NCBI GenBank assembly: GCA_963674805.2
Contig: CAXXNY010000021.1
Location: 124,001-188,000 of the forward strand
Source of the DNA: CALMFG01 sp963674805
Lineage (GTDB): Bacteria > Bacillota > Clostridia > Christensenellales > CALMFG01
Length of the DNA stretch: 64,000 nucleotides
Direction: 5' to 3'
This document shows, in pieces, positions 40,599-49,407 of the stretch (positions are counted from its first letter, which is position 1; each line of letters opens with the position of its first letter). A model generated the notes under the pieces. That model was not told where the DNA came from. It searched no databases and saw only the letters and a program-made list of their open reading frames with translations. Made by a program: the position numbers and the translations under genes.

Positions 40599-41461
40599 GC
40601 CCTGCCAAACGCAGGGCAGCAGTAGAGTGTATCATTACGCAGTTTCCTACAACCAAAGCGCATGCGTGCCAGTTAGTTGGCCAATATCGAAGCACACAGC
40701 ATTATCAACCGAAACGATTACCGGATGAAGATGACTTAACAGCTAGAATTATTGAATTAGCCTGTAAGTATGGACGATATGGATATCGGCGCATTACGGC
40801 ACTATTAAACGCAGAAGGCTATCAGGTTAATCACAAGCGTGTAGAGCGAATATGGCGGCAGCAAGGGCTCAAAGTGCCCCAAAAGCAGAAGAAACGGGGA
40901 AGACTGTGGCTAAACGAAGGATCATGCACCAGGCTAAAACCAGAATATCCAAATCACGTATGGAGCTACGATTTAGTCTTTGACAAGACAACAGATCGCA
41001 AGCCATTTAAAGTTTTAAATATTATTGATGAGTATACTAGGGAGTGCTTGTGCACACATGTTGCAAGACAAATTCGCTGGGCCGAAGTCCAAGAGTGCTT
41101 AGCTGAGAATTTTTGCTTAAGAGGACTGCCCGAGTATATCAGATCGGATAATGGTAGTGAATTTACGGCAAAGAACCTAAGAGATTGGCTACAGAGACTA
41201 GAGGTTACAACAACCTATATTGAACCCGGAAGCCCTTGGGAGAACGGTTATATTGAATCTTTCAACGGGAAAATGCGTGACGAATTGCTTAATGGCGAAA
41301 TCTTTGATACGATGCAAGAAGCGAGAATCCTAATTGAACAATGGCGGAAGGAATACAATACAATCCGACCGCATAGCTCATTGGGATACCGACCTCCGGT
41401 ACCGGACGTCATCCTTCCAAAAGAATATCAAGTCTGCAAAAAATCACTTTCAAGTGTGTAG
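40592..41461 (+). CDS. IS3 transposase OrfB (via -1 frameshift)
   Basis: The integrase-like frame is open from 40592 to 41461. A -1 shift at G_GGA_AAC enters it exactly; the first usual start in the frame is a GTG at 40874, which is too late because conserved residues (KYGRYGYRRITALLN) lie before it. DDE residues are in WSYDLVF, RSDNGSEF and GSPWENGYIESFNGK. Probably made as an OrfAB fusion; looks active. Confidence 0.85.
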   Translation, partial: LLSPAKRRAAVECIITQFPTTKAHACQLVGQYRSTQHYQPKRLPDEDDLTARIIELACKYGRYGYRRITALLNAEGYQVNHKRVERIWRQQGLKVPQKQKKRGRLWLNEGSCTRLKPEYPNHVWSYDLVFDKTTDRKPFKVLNIIDEYTRECLCTHVARQIRWAEVQECLAENFCLRGLPEYIRSDNGSEFTAKNLRDWLQRLEVTTTYIEPGSPWENGYIESFNGKMRDELLNGEIFDTMQEARILIEQWRKEYNTIRPHSSLGYRPPVPDVILPKEYQVCKKSLSSV

Positions 41462-41484
41462 TAAAACTTGGGGCAGGTTATAAA

Positions 41485-41513
41485 AAATAAAGCCGATTTT
41501 ACGGCTTTATTTT
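41485..41513. terminator. Bidirectional terminator
   Basis: AAATAAAGCCG / CGGCTTTATTT, perfect 11-bp stem with loop ATTTTA, between the IS and the leftward SHOCT gene. Confidence 0.8.
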
Positions 41514-41809
41514 TTTAACAATACGGCTTTTTTTACGTTGTATTCTTCTTCAGAAATTTTGTTTTCAACGAACTGCTTCTTTAAGGGTTCCAGAACAACT
41601 GCCTGTTTGATTTTCCCTGCCCTGACCGCAGCCAGAACAACCACTGCAGCGACTGCCAGTACAAGAACACCAAAGACAATCCATCCGTAAACGCCGCCGG
41701 TCAGCCCCGGCCAGTGCAGCCCTGAGTATATGCCCTGATCGGGTGTAAAGATGCGGCCTGAACCGCCTTCAATGATACCCCGGCTTAGTAAAACACCTCT
41801 TTGTAACAT
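41507..41809 (-). CDS. SHOCT-domain membrane protein
   Basis: A 100-aa protein: a polar N-terminus, one TM helix (about 43-63) and a C-terminal SHOCT motif (LEPLKKQFVENKISEEEYNVKK). SHOCT segments are short oligomerisation modules. It sits 10 bases downstream of another SHOCT gene on the same strand. Confidence 0.7.
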   Translation of the reverse strand: MLQRGVLLSRGIIEGGSGRIFTPDQGIYSGLHWPGLTGGVYGWIVFGVLVLAVAAVVVLAAVRAGKIKQAVVLEPLKKQFVENKISEEEYNVKKAVLLKK

Positions 41810-41819
41810 GGTTGGCCTC

Positions 41820-42011
41820 CTATCCGATTACTTTCTTTTTCTTTAAATATGTTTCTTCGTCGATTTCACCGTTTATATACTTTTCCCTCAGCAATTCCAT
41901 TGCAGATTTTTCTTTTGAAGGGTGCGGCATATGTCTGAAACCGTGCGGCCTTGCGGCAAGCACAACGAAGAAAATTAAAAAGCCAATAATGAGTAAAGAT
42001 AAAATATACAT
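41820..42011 (-). CDS. Short SHOCT membrane protein
   Basis: A 63-aa protein with one N-terminal TM helix (2-20) and a SHOCT end (AMELLREKYINGEIDEETYL). GGAGG precedes ATG. Paired with the next SHOCT gene. Confidence 0.7.
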   Translation of the reverse strand: MYILSLLIIGFLIFFVVLAARPHGFRHMPHPSKEKSAMELLREKYINGEIDEETYLKKKKVIG

Positions 42012-42111
42012 TTAAACCTCCTTGTGTGACTTTGGTTTTATTCTGGATATATCGTATATGCCGCACTTATCCTGCTCTTCACGCCGGCATGAACATTTTA
42101 TGAATATAAAA

Positions 42112-42134
42112 AAACCGCCGGATTTCGGCGGTTT
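42112..42134 (-). terminator. Terminator of MerR gene
   Basis: AAACCGCCG / CGGCGGTTT with a 5-base loop; the A run on its left side is the T run of the leftward transcript. Confidence 0.75.
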
Positions 42135-42148
42135 ATGTAATATTAGGC

Positions 42149-42958
42149 TTATTTTTTCACCGGGATCTGAATTTCGACCAAATACTGATTGGGATCGGTC
42201 TCGTTCCAAGGCCCTTTGATCGTGCGCTGACGCGCCGGACCGCACAGGTGATAGCTATTTTCTTCAACCCATTCGCCTAAAAACCGGAAAGCCGGGGCGA
42301 TGTTGGAGAAATCTCCGGGAACGCGGACCGCGGCGACCTGATCGACAGGCTCGGTTTCCTTATAGGTGTATCCATCGCCGCTTTCAAACGGTTCAGTCAC
42401 TTCGAGTACAACCTCAACATCCACATCATGATCTTTGTGCTCATCATCGTGATAAAGTGCAAAGTTCATCTCGCCGGTCTTGATGCCCTGCTTTTCAATG
42501 ATTTGACATATCCGTTCCCACAGAATGCTTTCTTCGGCATATGCCGGGATAATATCTCTGACAGATACCACCGGATATGACGGAACGGACTTTAATTCAA
42601 CTTGATAATTCATCGATACATCCTCCTCGTTTAAGCGCTTAATGGCGATGTCCAGCCGTCTGAGGATAGACTCTCTTTGTACGATTTCATGTGTGATTTC
42701 AGCCTTCTTCTGCCGGAGCAGTTGTTGGTACTGCGCTTTTGACGGTTCGTTAAGTGCCAGCGCGATATCGCCGACGTTAAAACCCATATCACGAAGCGAA
42801 ACAATCATACTAATCCTCTTGATCTGGGATGCGGCATAATACCGGTAGCCGGTGAAGTCATCGACCTCGGCAGGTTTAAAAAGACCGATATCGTCATAAT
42901 ACCTCAGCATACGGATGGATACCCGCGACAGCTTAGAAAAGTCGCCGATTTTAAACAT
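42149..42958 (-). CDS. MerR regulator with GyrI-like domain
   Basis: A 269-aa BmrR-type regulator. N-terminal MerR HTH (1-70; MFKIGDFSKLSRVSIRMLRY, GYRYYAASQ), a dimer coiled coil (about 80-115) and a GyrI-like effector domain (about 120-269). Such proteins sense small hydrophobic or cationic compounds and twist their promoters. AAGGAG precedes ATG. No efflux gene is adjacent; its own promoter carries a palindrome. Confidence 0.88.
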   Translation of the reverse strand: MFKIGDFSKLSRVSIRMLRYYDDIGLFKPAEVDDFTGYRYYAASQIKRISMIVSLRDMGFNVGDIALALNEPSKAQYQQLLRQKKAEITHEIVQRESILRRLDIAIKRLNEEDVSMNYQVELKSVPSYPVVSVRDIIPAYAEESILWERICQIIEKQGIKTGEMNFALYHDDEHKDHDVDVEVVLEVTEPFESGDGYTYKETEPVDQVAAVRVPGDFSNIAPAFRFLGEWVEENSYHLCGPARQRTIKGPWNETDPNQYLVEIQIPVKK

Positions 42959-42992
42959 TAAACGCTCCTTAAAAAATAATGATTAAAAAAGA

Positions 42993-43008
42993 TGTAATTC
43001 GAATTACA
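42993..43008. promoter_or_regulatory. Palindromic operator before merR
   Basis: TGTAATTCGAATTACA is a perfect 16-base palindrome 35-50 bases upstream of the MerR start. It is the likely autoregulatory site. Confidence 0.65.
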
Positions 43009-43083
43009 ATCCTATCATAAAGCATGACATGGTGTGAGAGTCAAGATATTTTTTAAGCGGACTTAAGTGATGAAAAATAAAAA

Positions 43084-43105
43084 GAGCGGAAGATAGCTTC
43101 CGCTC
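43084..43105 (-). terminator. Terminator of acyltransferase gene
   Basis: GAGCGGAAG / CTTCCGCTC with loop ATAG; flanking A run gives the leftward T run. Confidence 0.8.
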
Positions 43106-43120
43106 CGGAATTGGCTGGAT

Positions 43121-44290
43121 TTAAGCCGGATTTTCTTTCGGCTTTTTATAGGATGCAAGTATAATATCCTCAAAAAGTTTTAATGACATGTGCTTCTTTT
43201 CAGGCTCAAATAAAAACCGGTATTTAATATCCCGGACATAAAACTCGACGCAGTTACTGAAGACCGCATCACAGCTCCGGATATCCGAAAGCGCGAAACA
43301 TACGTTTTCTCCGTCTTCAAAGGTGATATCAAGGTTCTTCGGTGTCAGCACAACATCGGCGTTACCGGGGCGGAGCACTTCGTCAACGACACGGTCGACC
43401 TTCATGCTTTTTTGCTCAAAGCGGAAGTCGCTCTTTAATATTTCTCCAAGCCGGCTCTGCTGCCATGCGTGCCAGTCCACGGTATTGTCAAAGCGGTCTG
43501 AGCCCTCAATGAATCCGTATTGATTGACCGTATAAACCGTACCGCATTGGCCGCACGAAAAGGTGTTGCCGCTCGACCACAGAGAGTTGACGGCGTCACA
43601 GGAGGGACAGCGATAAAGCAGGTGTTCAATATGCTCCGCGCGCCTCTTGCCCTTAAAGGGCACCATAGCCTTGCGCTGCCAGTCAAATTCATTGAATGCG
43701 AGTGCGGCTTCAATCTTTTTCAACAGTTCCTCATGGGTGGCGTTTTTGACGTCTTCTTTTGACAGAATTCTGCGGATGTTGACATCAATACGGCCGCGCC
43801 GTGTGTTTTTGCCTGCCCAGCGCGGACGGGTCAGGTAAAGTCCGCTGTAGGTGATGTTATACACAGGCACCCGCAACAGTTTGATCAGCTTTGTGATTGA
43901 CGGAATCACTTTCAGTGTTTTCCCGTCCCAGGTACGCGCACCCTCCGGGAAAAGGCCGACCGAGTGTCCTTCATTAACCGACTGCTTCAGCTTACGGATT
44001 GCACGCACGTCCAGCCGCTGGCGGTGGAACGGAATCACGTTAAATAGTTTAAACGCGGCGTTGCGAAAGCCCACATCCCAGTTTGCATCGGATGCGAGAA
44101 AGCGTACCAGCGTCCGCCGGTATGTCACAGCGAGCAGAGAATCCTCCAGCGCAACGTGCGGCCCGATCATTAATAATGGACCCGGATAGTTTTTCGCTTC
44201 ATTGACGCCCTCTTTTGTGTTCAGAGTAAGTTCAAAATACCAGCGAATAGGGGTTTTTAAGATAGAATAAAAAAAATCTCCAAGGTTCAT
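43121..44290 (-). CDS. PlsC-like acyltransferase with zinc ribbon
   Basis: A 389-aa protein. The acyltransferase domain (about 30-215) has HX4D in GPHVALED and FPEGARTW. Then a zinc ribbon with two CxxC pairs (CPSCDAV and CGQCGTVY, about 227-255) and a C-terminal beta-rich domain (about 300-375) that may be PH-like. PlsC enzymes acylate lysophosphatidate; the additional zinc ribbon is not usual. No TM helix is clear apart from the N-terminal amphipathic part. Confidence 0.8.
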   Translation of the reverse strand: MNLGDFFYSILKTPIRWYFELTLNTKEGVNEAKNYPGPLLMIGPHVALEDSLLAVTYRRTLVRFLASDANWDVGFRNAAFKLFNVIPFHRQRLDVRAIRKLKQSVNEGHSVGLFPEGARTWDGKTLKVIPSITKLIKLLRVPVYNITYSGLYLTRPRWAGKNTRRGRIDVNIRRILSKEDVKNATHEELLKKIEAALAFNEFDWQRKAMVPFKGKRRAEHIEHLLYRCPSCDAVNSLWSSGNTFSCGQCGTVYTVNQYGFIEGSDRFDNTVDWHAWQQSRLGEILKSDFRFEQKSMKVDRVVDEVLRPGNADVVLTPKNLDITFEDGENVCFALSDIRSCDAVFSNCVEFYVRDIKYRFLFEPEKKHMSLKLFEDIILASYKKPKENPA

Positions 44291-44380
44291 GGCGGTTTAC
44301 TCCCAAAATATTTTTATCATTATACCACAAGAAACTATGCTTTTGGATATTAAGCGTGGCAGGGCGGTTCATATCCGTTC

Positions 44381-44409
44381 TTGAAAGGCACCTTAGATTG
44401 GGTTAAAAT
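44381..44409 (+). promoter_or_regulatory. Promoter of aldolase-II gene
   Basis: TTGAAA (44381-44386), 17 bases, TAAAAT (44404-44409), 45 bases before the start. Confidence 0.5.
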
Positions 44410-44454
44410 CAATATTACAACAATTATTAAGCAACAGCAGGTTTGGGAGCCGGG

Positions 44455-45639
44455 ATGGATATTTATGATCGAAACAACCAGGTGATACGGGCGTTGGAGA
44501 TACTGGACGCACAGGGATTGATTACAATCGCCGGCGGAAGTGTCAGCGCAAAAGCGGATGAAAACCGTTTTATTGTGACCCCTTTGCAGGCCGCGGATTG
44601 TTTGCTGCATCCCAACAAACTGCTGCGCATGGATTATGACTGGCTGGAAAGCGGAGCGTATACCGACCCGGGCATTGAGACCCCGCTCCATGCGGCGGTT
44701 TATCATATTAAAAAGCAGGCGGGGGCTGTGGTGCATACCCACCAGCCGTTTGCCTCGGCGGTTTCAGCCTGCCAATTGAATGCGCTTAAGCTGAAGAATC
44801 CACATCCGCTGCTCGGCAGTAAGGTAACATGCACGGCATATGCGAAAACCGGAACGCCGGCGCTCGTCAGTGAGGTGTCGCGCGCACTGAGGGACAGCGA
44901 AGGGAATGCGCTGATTATCGAGAATCACGGCGCCATTTGCTTTGGCAGGGATGCCGAGGAGGCGGCCGCGGCCGCAGCGGCGCTGGAAGAAGAAGCGCGC
45001 GCATTTATTAATCAAACGTATTTGGATAAAAGCGGGAATCAGAAATTTGCGGAACTCGCGATGTACGCCTATGCGCTGACTGAGTTGACCAAGAGCCCGA
45101 TACAGATTGCATACGGCAGCATCAAGCGGATTTTTAACGCCAGCCGGAATCGGACAGGTTTTATTTTATTTGACGACGAACAACGCGTTAAAATCGCGTT
45201 TGACCAAATTACAAAGAAGCATCCGGAAGAAGCGAAACTGTATAACGTCATCTTTAAAATGTGCCCCAAAATCAACTATATGGTCATCAATAATTCAAGG
45301 CCGGTTATTGCGATGCAGTACCTGGATATCCCGGTAAGGCCGATGCTGGATAATTTCGCCGAGCGTGCCGGAGTCAGGGTAATCCGTACACTGGACGATC
45401 CTCGGGATACAGCCCGGGAATTAAGGCGGGCATCCGCTGTGTTTTTAACCAATGTCGGCATTATCTGCTGCGGCAGAACCATGGAGGAGACTCAGGCGCT
45501 TTCGGTTGTTGTGGAAAACAACTGCAGGGCGTTTCTATCCGCACTGCTTTTCGGGAAACCGAGATATTTATCGAACGGACAGGCCGCAGACTTAAGGCGG
45601 CGGTACTTAGCGCAAAAGGCGGCGATAGAGAAATCATGA
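44455..45639 (+). CDS. Class II aldolase/adducin-type protein
   Basis: A 394-aa protein from ATG 44455. The first half (about 1-200) is a class II aldolase domain: GGSVSAKADENRF, PLHAAVYHIKKQ, VVHTHQPFASAVSA (HTH zinc ligands) and ENHGAICFGRDAEEA (third His). The second half (about 215-390) looks like a second, degenerate aldolase-II copy (VFLTNVGIICCGRTMEETQA) without the zinc histidines. Substrate unknown; sugar-phosphate lyase or epimerase are usual roles. It overlaps the methyltransferase gene. Confidence 0.8.
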   Translation: MDIYDRNNQVIRALEILDAQGLITIAGGSVSAKADENRFIVTPLQAADCLLHPNKLLRMDYDWLESGAYTDPGIETPLHAAVYHIKKQAGAVVHTHQPFASAVSACQLNALKLKNPHPLLGSKVTCTAYAKTGTPALVSEVSRALRDSEGNALIIENHGAICFGRDAEEAAAAAAALEEEARAFINQTYLDKSGNQKFAELAMYAYALTELTKSPIQIAYGSIKRIFNASRNRTGFILFDDEQRVKIAFDQITKKHPEEAKLYNVIFKMCPKINYMVINNSRPVIAMQYLDIPVRPMLDNFAERAGVRVIRTLDDPRDTARELRRASAVFLTNVGIICCGRTMEETQALSVVVENNCRAFLSALLFGKPRYLSNGQAADLRRRYLAQKAAIEKS

Positions 45640-46442
45640 TACCAGCCGGCAGAGACCATGAAATCATCAAATTAATAAAGGCGCACCAAAAACAGACGAT
45701 TCGTGACGAATTGATGGTTACGGATGAACTGGGTGTGTTGGAGATGTATCTGAAAAGCCCGCGGCGTGACTGCTTTTCGCTGGAAGCGCTGGTCGTCTGC
45801 GAGGATATGCTGACCGGAGATTACGGCAGACGGATTTTTATGGATTCGTCCGCTAATGCCAGAGATATTTTTGCAGTATCGCAGAAAACATTTGCACTGA
45901 TTGCGGAGAAAAAGAATGCGGGCGGATTAGCCGCAGTGATGAAGCGGCGGGACATACTCCCGCAAGAAATATTAAGCAAACCTGAAAGCGCCGTCATTGT
46001 ACTGGACGGGCTGGAGTATCCGGGGAACGTCGGGACCATATTGCGGACCGCGGATGCCGCCGGATTTAATGCAGTGATCGGGTCAGGACTCAAAACGCAT
46101 ATCTTTGGCTCAAAATGCGTATCGGCAAGCCGGGGCACGGTGTTTCATGTGCCGGTGCTGGATATGCCCGCAGATCAGGCACAGAACGCGCTTTACAATA
46201 ATGGATACACCGTCTATCTAAGTGAGCCCAAGGACGGCTCGCCGTACCAGCAGATAACCTATCAAAAGAAAAGCGCCGTTGTGGTCGGCGCTGAGCGGTT
46301 CGGGATTCAGTCGTCATGGTTTGACCGGCCGCATCATAATGTCTATATCCCGATGGCGGGGGAAATGTCCTCGCTCAATGTCGGGGTGGCGGCTTCTCTG
46401 GTGATGTACGCGGTCAGCGGACAGCAGCCGTCAAAGCCTTAA
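45636..46442 (+). CDS. SpoU/TrmH-family RNA methyltransferase
   Basis: A 268-aa SPOUT enzyme. N-terminal substrate-binding part (1-110), then motif 1 LDGLEYPGNVGTILRTADA, motif 2 VVGAERFGI and motif 3 PMAGEMSSLNVGVAASL that form the SAM knot. It would 2'-O-methylate rRNA or tRNA. ATGA-coupled to the aldolase gene, an odd partner; convergent 4-base overlap with the GH114 gene. Confidence 0.88.
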   Translation: MIPAGRDHEIIKLIKAHQKQTIRDELMVTDELGVLEMYLKSPRRDCFSLEALVVCEDMLTGDYGRRIFMDSSANARDIFAVSQKTFALIAEKKNAGGLAAVMKRRDILPQEILSKPESAVIVLDGLEYPGNVGTILRTADAAGFNAVIGSGLKTHIFGSKCVSASRGTVFHVPVLDMPADQAQNALYNNGYTVYLSEPKDGSPYQQITYQKKSAVVVGAERFGIQSSWFDRPHHNVYIPMAGEMSSLNVGVAASLVMYAVSGQQPSKP

Positions 46443-47512
46443 TCTTCAAAGTTCATATAACCGTCCACAATATCAAGGAATACGCCGTCAAAGCCGGAAT
46501 CAATAATCTTATTCAAAGAGCTGTCGTCATTAAAGGCGATTAAGCCCTGCCACTCCTTATCCCAATAGGAGACAATGTAATTGCCGCGCCAGTTTGGGTT
46601 TTCCTTGCCCAGCCATTCCGGCGGATCTTTAAGCCAGTTATCGTCCCAGTACGCGCGGTAATCCTCTGCTTCACCGATGCTTAAATAGGACACAACGATG
46701 CGTTCGCCCCCGTTTGCTTTTGTTTTTAATGCGGAGACATCCTGGGCTGTCAGACAGTTTTCTTCATTGTACTCGGCATCAATAATCAGAACATCATAGT
46801 TTGTTTCCGAAAGTGCCTCAACAAACGCTTCTTTTGATTCATAACCGCCGGGATTAATCACACAGATAAAATTCTTCGCATCCTGAAGCGATAAAATATC
46901 ACCGGCGTTTTCATAAAGCGGCTGGCCTTCCGGCAGCTCGGTTAAAGCGCGGCTCTCGGCGAAGAATCCGAGAAAACCGTTCTCCTGGTTAATGGCGTCG
47001 GCATACGCGATCTGGTCCGGGTCGCTGCAATAATCGATGGATAAGACCGGTATGCCGCGGCCGGCGGCGATATTGAGCCGGTCGATAACACTGTCGCGGT
47101 AATCATCCGGACGCTTAACCCCGTAAGAACGGTAGCCAAAACAAAGGCTCTCCCTGCCGACACCGGTGATGGCGTCTAAGAAAAAATCGGTTGGGATGCC
47201 GTCATATTCGCCGCTGTAGGTAAAGAGCGGTGAGCAGTTTTGGGGGATTAAAATAAAATCTTCGTCACGCTCGCGCGCAGCTGCGCCGATATCAACCACC
47301 CACTGGCGCATGGCTTCCCGGTAATCCGGATTTTCCGGATCAAACACATATGGCTGCCGCGGCGTTGGCTCGGGTGTTGGTGTCGGTTCGGATGCCGGTC
47401 CCGGCGTTGCCTCAATCGGTATAGAACCTGAGCTGCTGTCTTCATAACTGCATCCCGTTGCCATCATCAGCATTACGAGAATGAGTATCCAAAACGGGAT
47501 TAGTCTTCGCAT
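46439..47512 (-). CDS. GH114-like lipoprotein (polygalactosaminidase type)
   Basis: A 357-aa protein. Signal peptide with lipobox MATGC (C21), a Thr/Pro/Glu-rich linker (about 35-52) and a TIM-barrel GH114/TM1410-like domain with YDVLIIDAEYNEEN, IVVSYLSIGEAEDYR, WRGNYIVSYWDKEW and FDGVFLDIVDGYM. The family contains endo-alpha-1,4-polygalactosaminidases. It should act on a surface or environmental polysaccharide. It overlaps the GH13 gene by 13 bases. Confidence 0.88.
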   Translation of the reverse strand: MRRLIPFWILILVMLMMATGCSYEDSSSGSIPIEATPGPASEPTPTPEPTPRQPYVFDPENPDYREAMRQWVVDIGAAARERDEDFILIPQNCSPLFTYSGEYDGIPTDFFLDAITGVGRESLCFGYRSYGVKRPDDYRDSVIDRLNIAAGRGIPVLSIDYCSDPDQIAYADAINQENGFLGFFAESRALTELPEGQPLYENAGDILSLQDAKNFICVINPGGYESKEAFVEALSETNYDVLIIDAEYNEENCLTAQDVSALKTKANGGERIVVSYLSIGEAEDYRAYWDDNWLKDPPEWLGKENPNWRGNYIVSYWDKEWQGLIAFNDDSSLNKIIDSGFDGVFLDIVDGYMNFED

Positions 47513-49407
47513 TGATATATCCTTGCTTCGTATGGTTTTAAGAGTTCATCGGTGCTGCTGTAATTGGATAAAATCAGCACACCGGCATCATCGGGTTTTT
47601 TTGACAGCATATCCTTTGGCGATAAGTTCATTTCAATGAAGTAAGAGGCGCCGTCTAACACGCGGTAATAAGCAAAATAATGATGCACCTTGGGTTTATA
47701 CGGAACAAAGCTGCCGTAAATCAAAGCCGGTGCCCGCTTTCTTAACCGGATTATGGTTTTATAAAACATCAGAACTGAATCCGGATTTTCTATTTCGGTT
47801 TTTACGTTACAGTACTGCTTGTCCGGGTTGACCTTTAGCCACGGCGTTCCGGATGTAAATCCGGCCGTTTCGCTGTCATCCCACTGCATCGGCGAACGCG
47901 AATGGTCACGGGTTCCGGCGTTCAGCTTTTTCAGGATTTCTTCTTCGGACATATCGCCTTTTGCTTTAAGCTCATGATAAAGGTTAATACTCTCAACATC
48001 GTTGAATTCATCAATAGAGGTAAAAGAGTTATTGATGGCACCAAGCTCCTGCCCCTGATAGATAAAGGGGGTGCCCCTCAGCGTCATCTGAATAACCGCC
48101 AGCATCTTGCCTAACGGCAGGCGGAAGCGCTTATCTTTAATGACCTTGGAAACCACACGGATATTATCGTGATTTTCAAAGTAAAGGCTGTTCCATACCG
48201 AGGGCCCGCTTTCGGTCTGCCAGCGGATATGATAGGCCTTCAGCGCATCCAAATCATAATTATAATCATCAAAGCGGGTATGGCCGCCGGTTTCCAGATG
48301 GTCAAAATTAAACATCGTTGAGAGCTCTTTGCGGCCTTCATGAATAAAGAGTTTACCGCCCTCCAGCCCGACGCCGGGTGTTTCGCCTACCGACATTAAG
48401 TCGTGTTTGGCAAAGACTTCGCGATGCATTTCTTTTAGGAATGTATGCACTTTAGCAGTATAGGCATAATGCTCAACACCGGTGAACCCCATGAGTTCAC
48501 CGACGGTCGGATTACCGTCCGGCAGACCTTCTGCCTTGGCGATAAACGAGATGACATCCAGACGGAAGCCGTCCACGCCTTTATCCGCCCACCAATTCAT
48601 CATTCTATAGATATCGGCGCGCATCTTGGGATTCTCCCAGTTTAAGTCCACCTGTTTTTCGGCGAACAGATGCAGGTACCACTCCCCGCTCTTTTCATCA
48701 CGCTTCCAGGCAGGGCCGCTGAATATCGAGGTCCAGTTATTAGGCGGGTTATTGTCTTTCCCTTCACCCCAAATATAATAATCACGGTAAGGGCTCTTTT
48801 TGGATTTCAGTGCGTCTTTAAACCATTCGTGCTCGTCAGACGTGTGATTGACCACGATGTCCATGATAATTTTGATGCTGCGTTTATGCGCTTCGTTTAG
48901 CAGCAGATCAAAGTCTTCCATGGTACCGAAGTCATCCATGATGGCGTAATAATCACTGATATCATAGCCGTTATCGGCGTTGGGCGAGGCGTTGATGGGC
49001 GACAGCCAGATCATGTCGATGCCAAGCTCGCTTAAATAGTCGAGTTTTTCCGTGACGCCTTTGATGTCGCCGATTCCGTCCCCGTTACTGTCATAAAACG
49101 AACGCGGATAAATCTGGTAGCAGACGCCTTCCTTCCACCACGCCTTTGCGGCCGTCTGATTATCGGGCGGAAGTGTTTCTGCCGCATACAGGTTGAATTT
49201 ATCGATAAGTGATAACAGCAGCTCCTCGCTGGCCATGCCCCCTGAAAGCTTGGGCAGGGCGCGAAGGCGGATGTTGCGTACCACAGGATTGTCGATTATG
49301 GACATGCTTAACGTGCCGGGCAGGCTTTCCACCAACTTGAACACGACATCCCGGGCAATAGGGACGTTAAGTACGTCCTTGATTTTACTATCTAACGTGA
49401 GCTTCAT
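47500..49407 (-). CDS. GH13 alpha-glucosidase with N-terminal extension
   Basis: A 635-aa enzyme. Residues 90-600 form the oligo-1,6-glucosidase type GH13 domain (WWKEGVCYQIYPRSFYDSNG; nucleophile Asp in GFRLDVISF; acid Glu in SVGETPG; FENHDN with the third Asp). The first 85 residues are an unassigned helical extension. No signal peptide: it acts on imported oligosaccharides. Overlaps the permease by 4 bases. Confidence 0.93.
   Translation of the reverse strand: MKLTLDSKIKDVLNVPIARDVVFKLVESLPGTLSMSIIDNPVVRNIRLRALPKLSGGMASEELLLSLIDKFNLYAAETLPPDNQTAAKAWWKEGVCYQIYPRSFYDSNGDGIGDIKGVTEKLDYLSELGIDMIWLSPINASPNADNGYDISDYYAIMDDFGTMEDFDLLLNEAHKRSIKIIMDIVVNHTSDEHEWFKDALKSKKSPYRDYYIWGEGKDNNPPNNWTSIFSGPAWKRDEKSGEWYLHLFAEKQVDLNWENPKMRADIYRMMNWWADKGVDGFRLDVISFIAKAEGLPDGNPTVGELMGFTGVEHYAYTAKVHTFLKEMHREVFAKHDLMSVGETPGVGLEGGKLFIHEGRKELSTMFNFDHLETGGHTRFDDYNYDLDALKAYHIRWQTESGPSVWNSLYFENHDNIRVVSKVIKDKRFRLPLGKMLAVIQMTLRGTPFIYQGQELGAINNSFTSIDEFNDVESINLYHELKAKGDMSEEEILKKLNAGTRDHSRSPMQWDDSETAGFTSGTPWLKVNPDKQYCNVKTEIENPDSVLMFYKTIIRLRKRAPALIYGSFVPYKPKVHHYFAYYRVLDGASYFIEMNLSPKDMLSKKPDDAGVLILSNYSSTDELLKPYEARIYQCED

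Larger units (their letters stand above)
40249..41475 (+). mobile_element. IS3-family insertion sequence
   Basis: A 1,227-bp element with imperfect terminal inverted repeats that begin TGCCCCA and share TTGAAAGTGA at their inner ends (40249-40279 and 41444-41475). It encodes orfA and orfB in overlapping frames. The three bases flanking it on the left (CCT) and right (GGT) do not match, so no target duplication remains. Confidence 0.88.

Noticed and set aside
40246..41478. Target-site duplication of the IS
   Set aside because: Flanking triplets CCT and GGT do not agree, nor do four bases; no duplication can be claimed.
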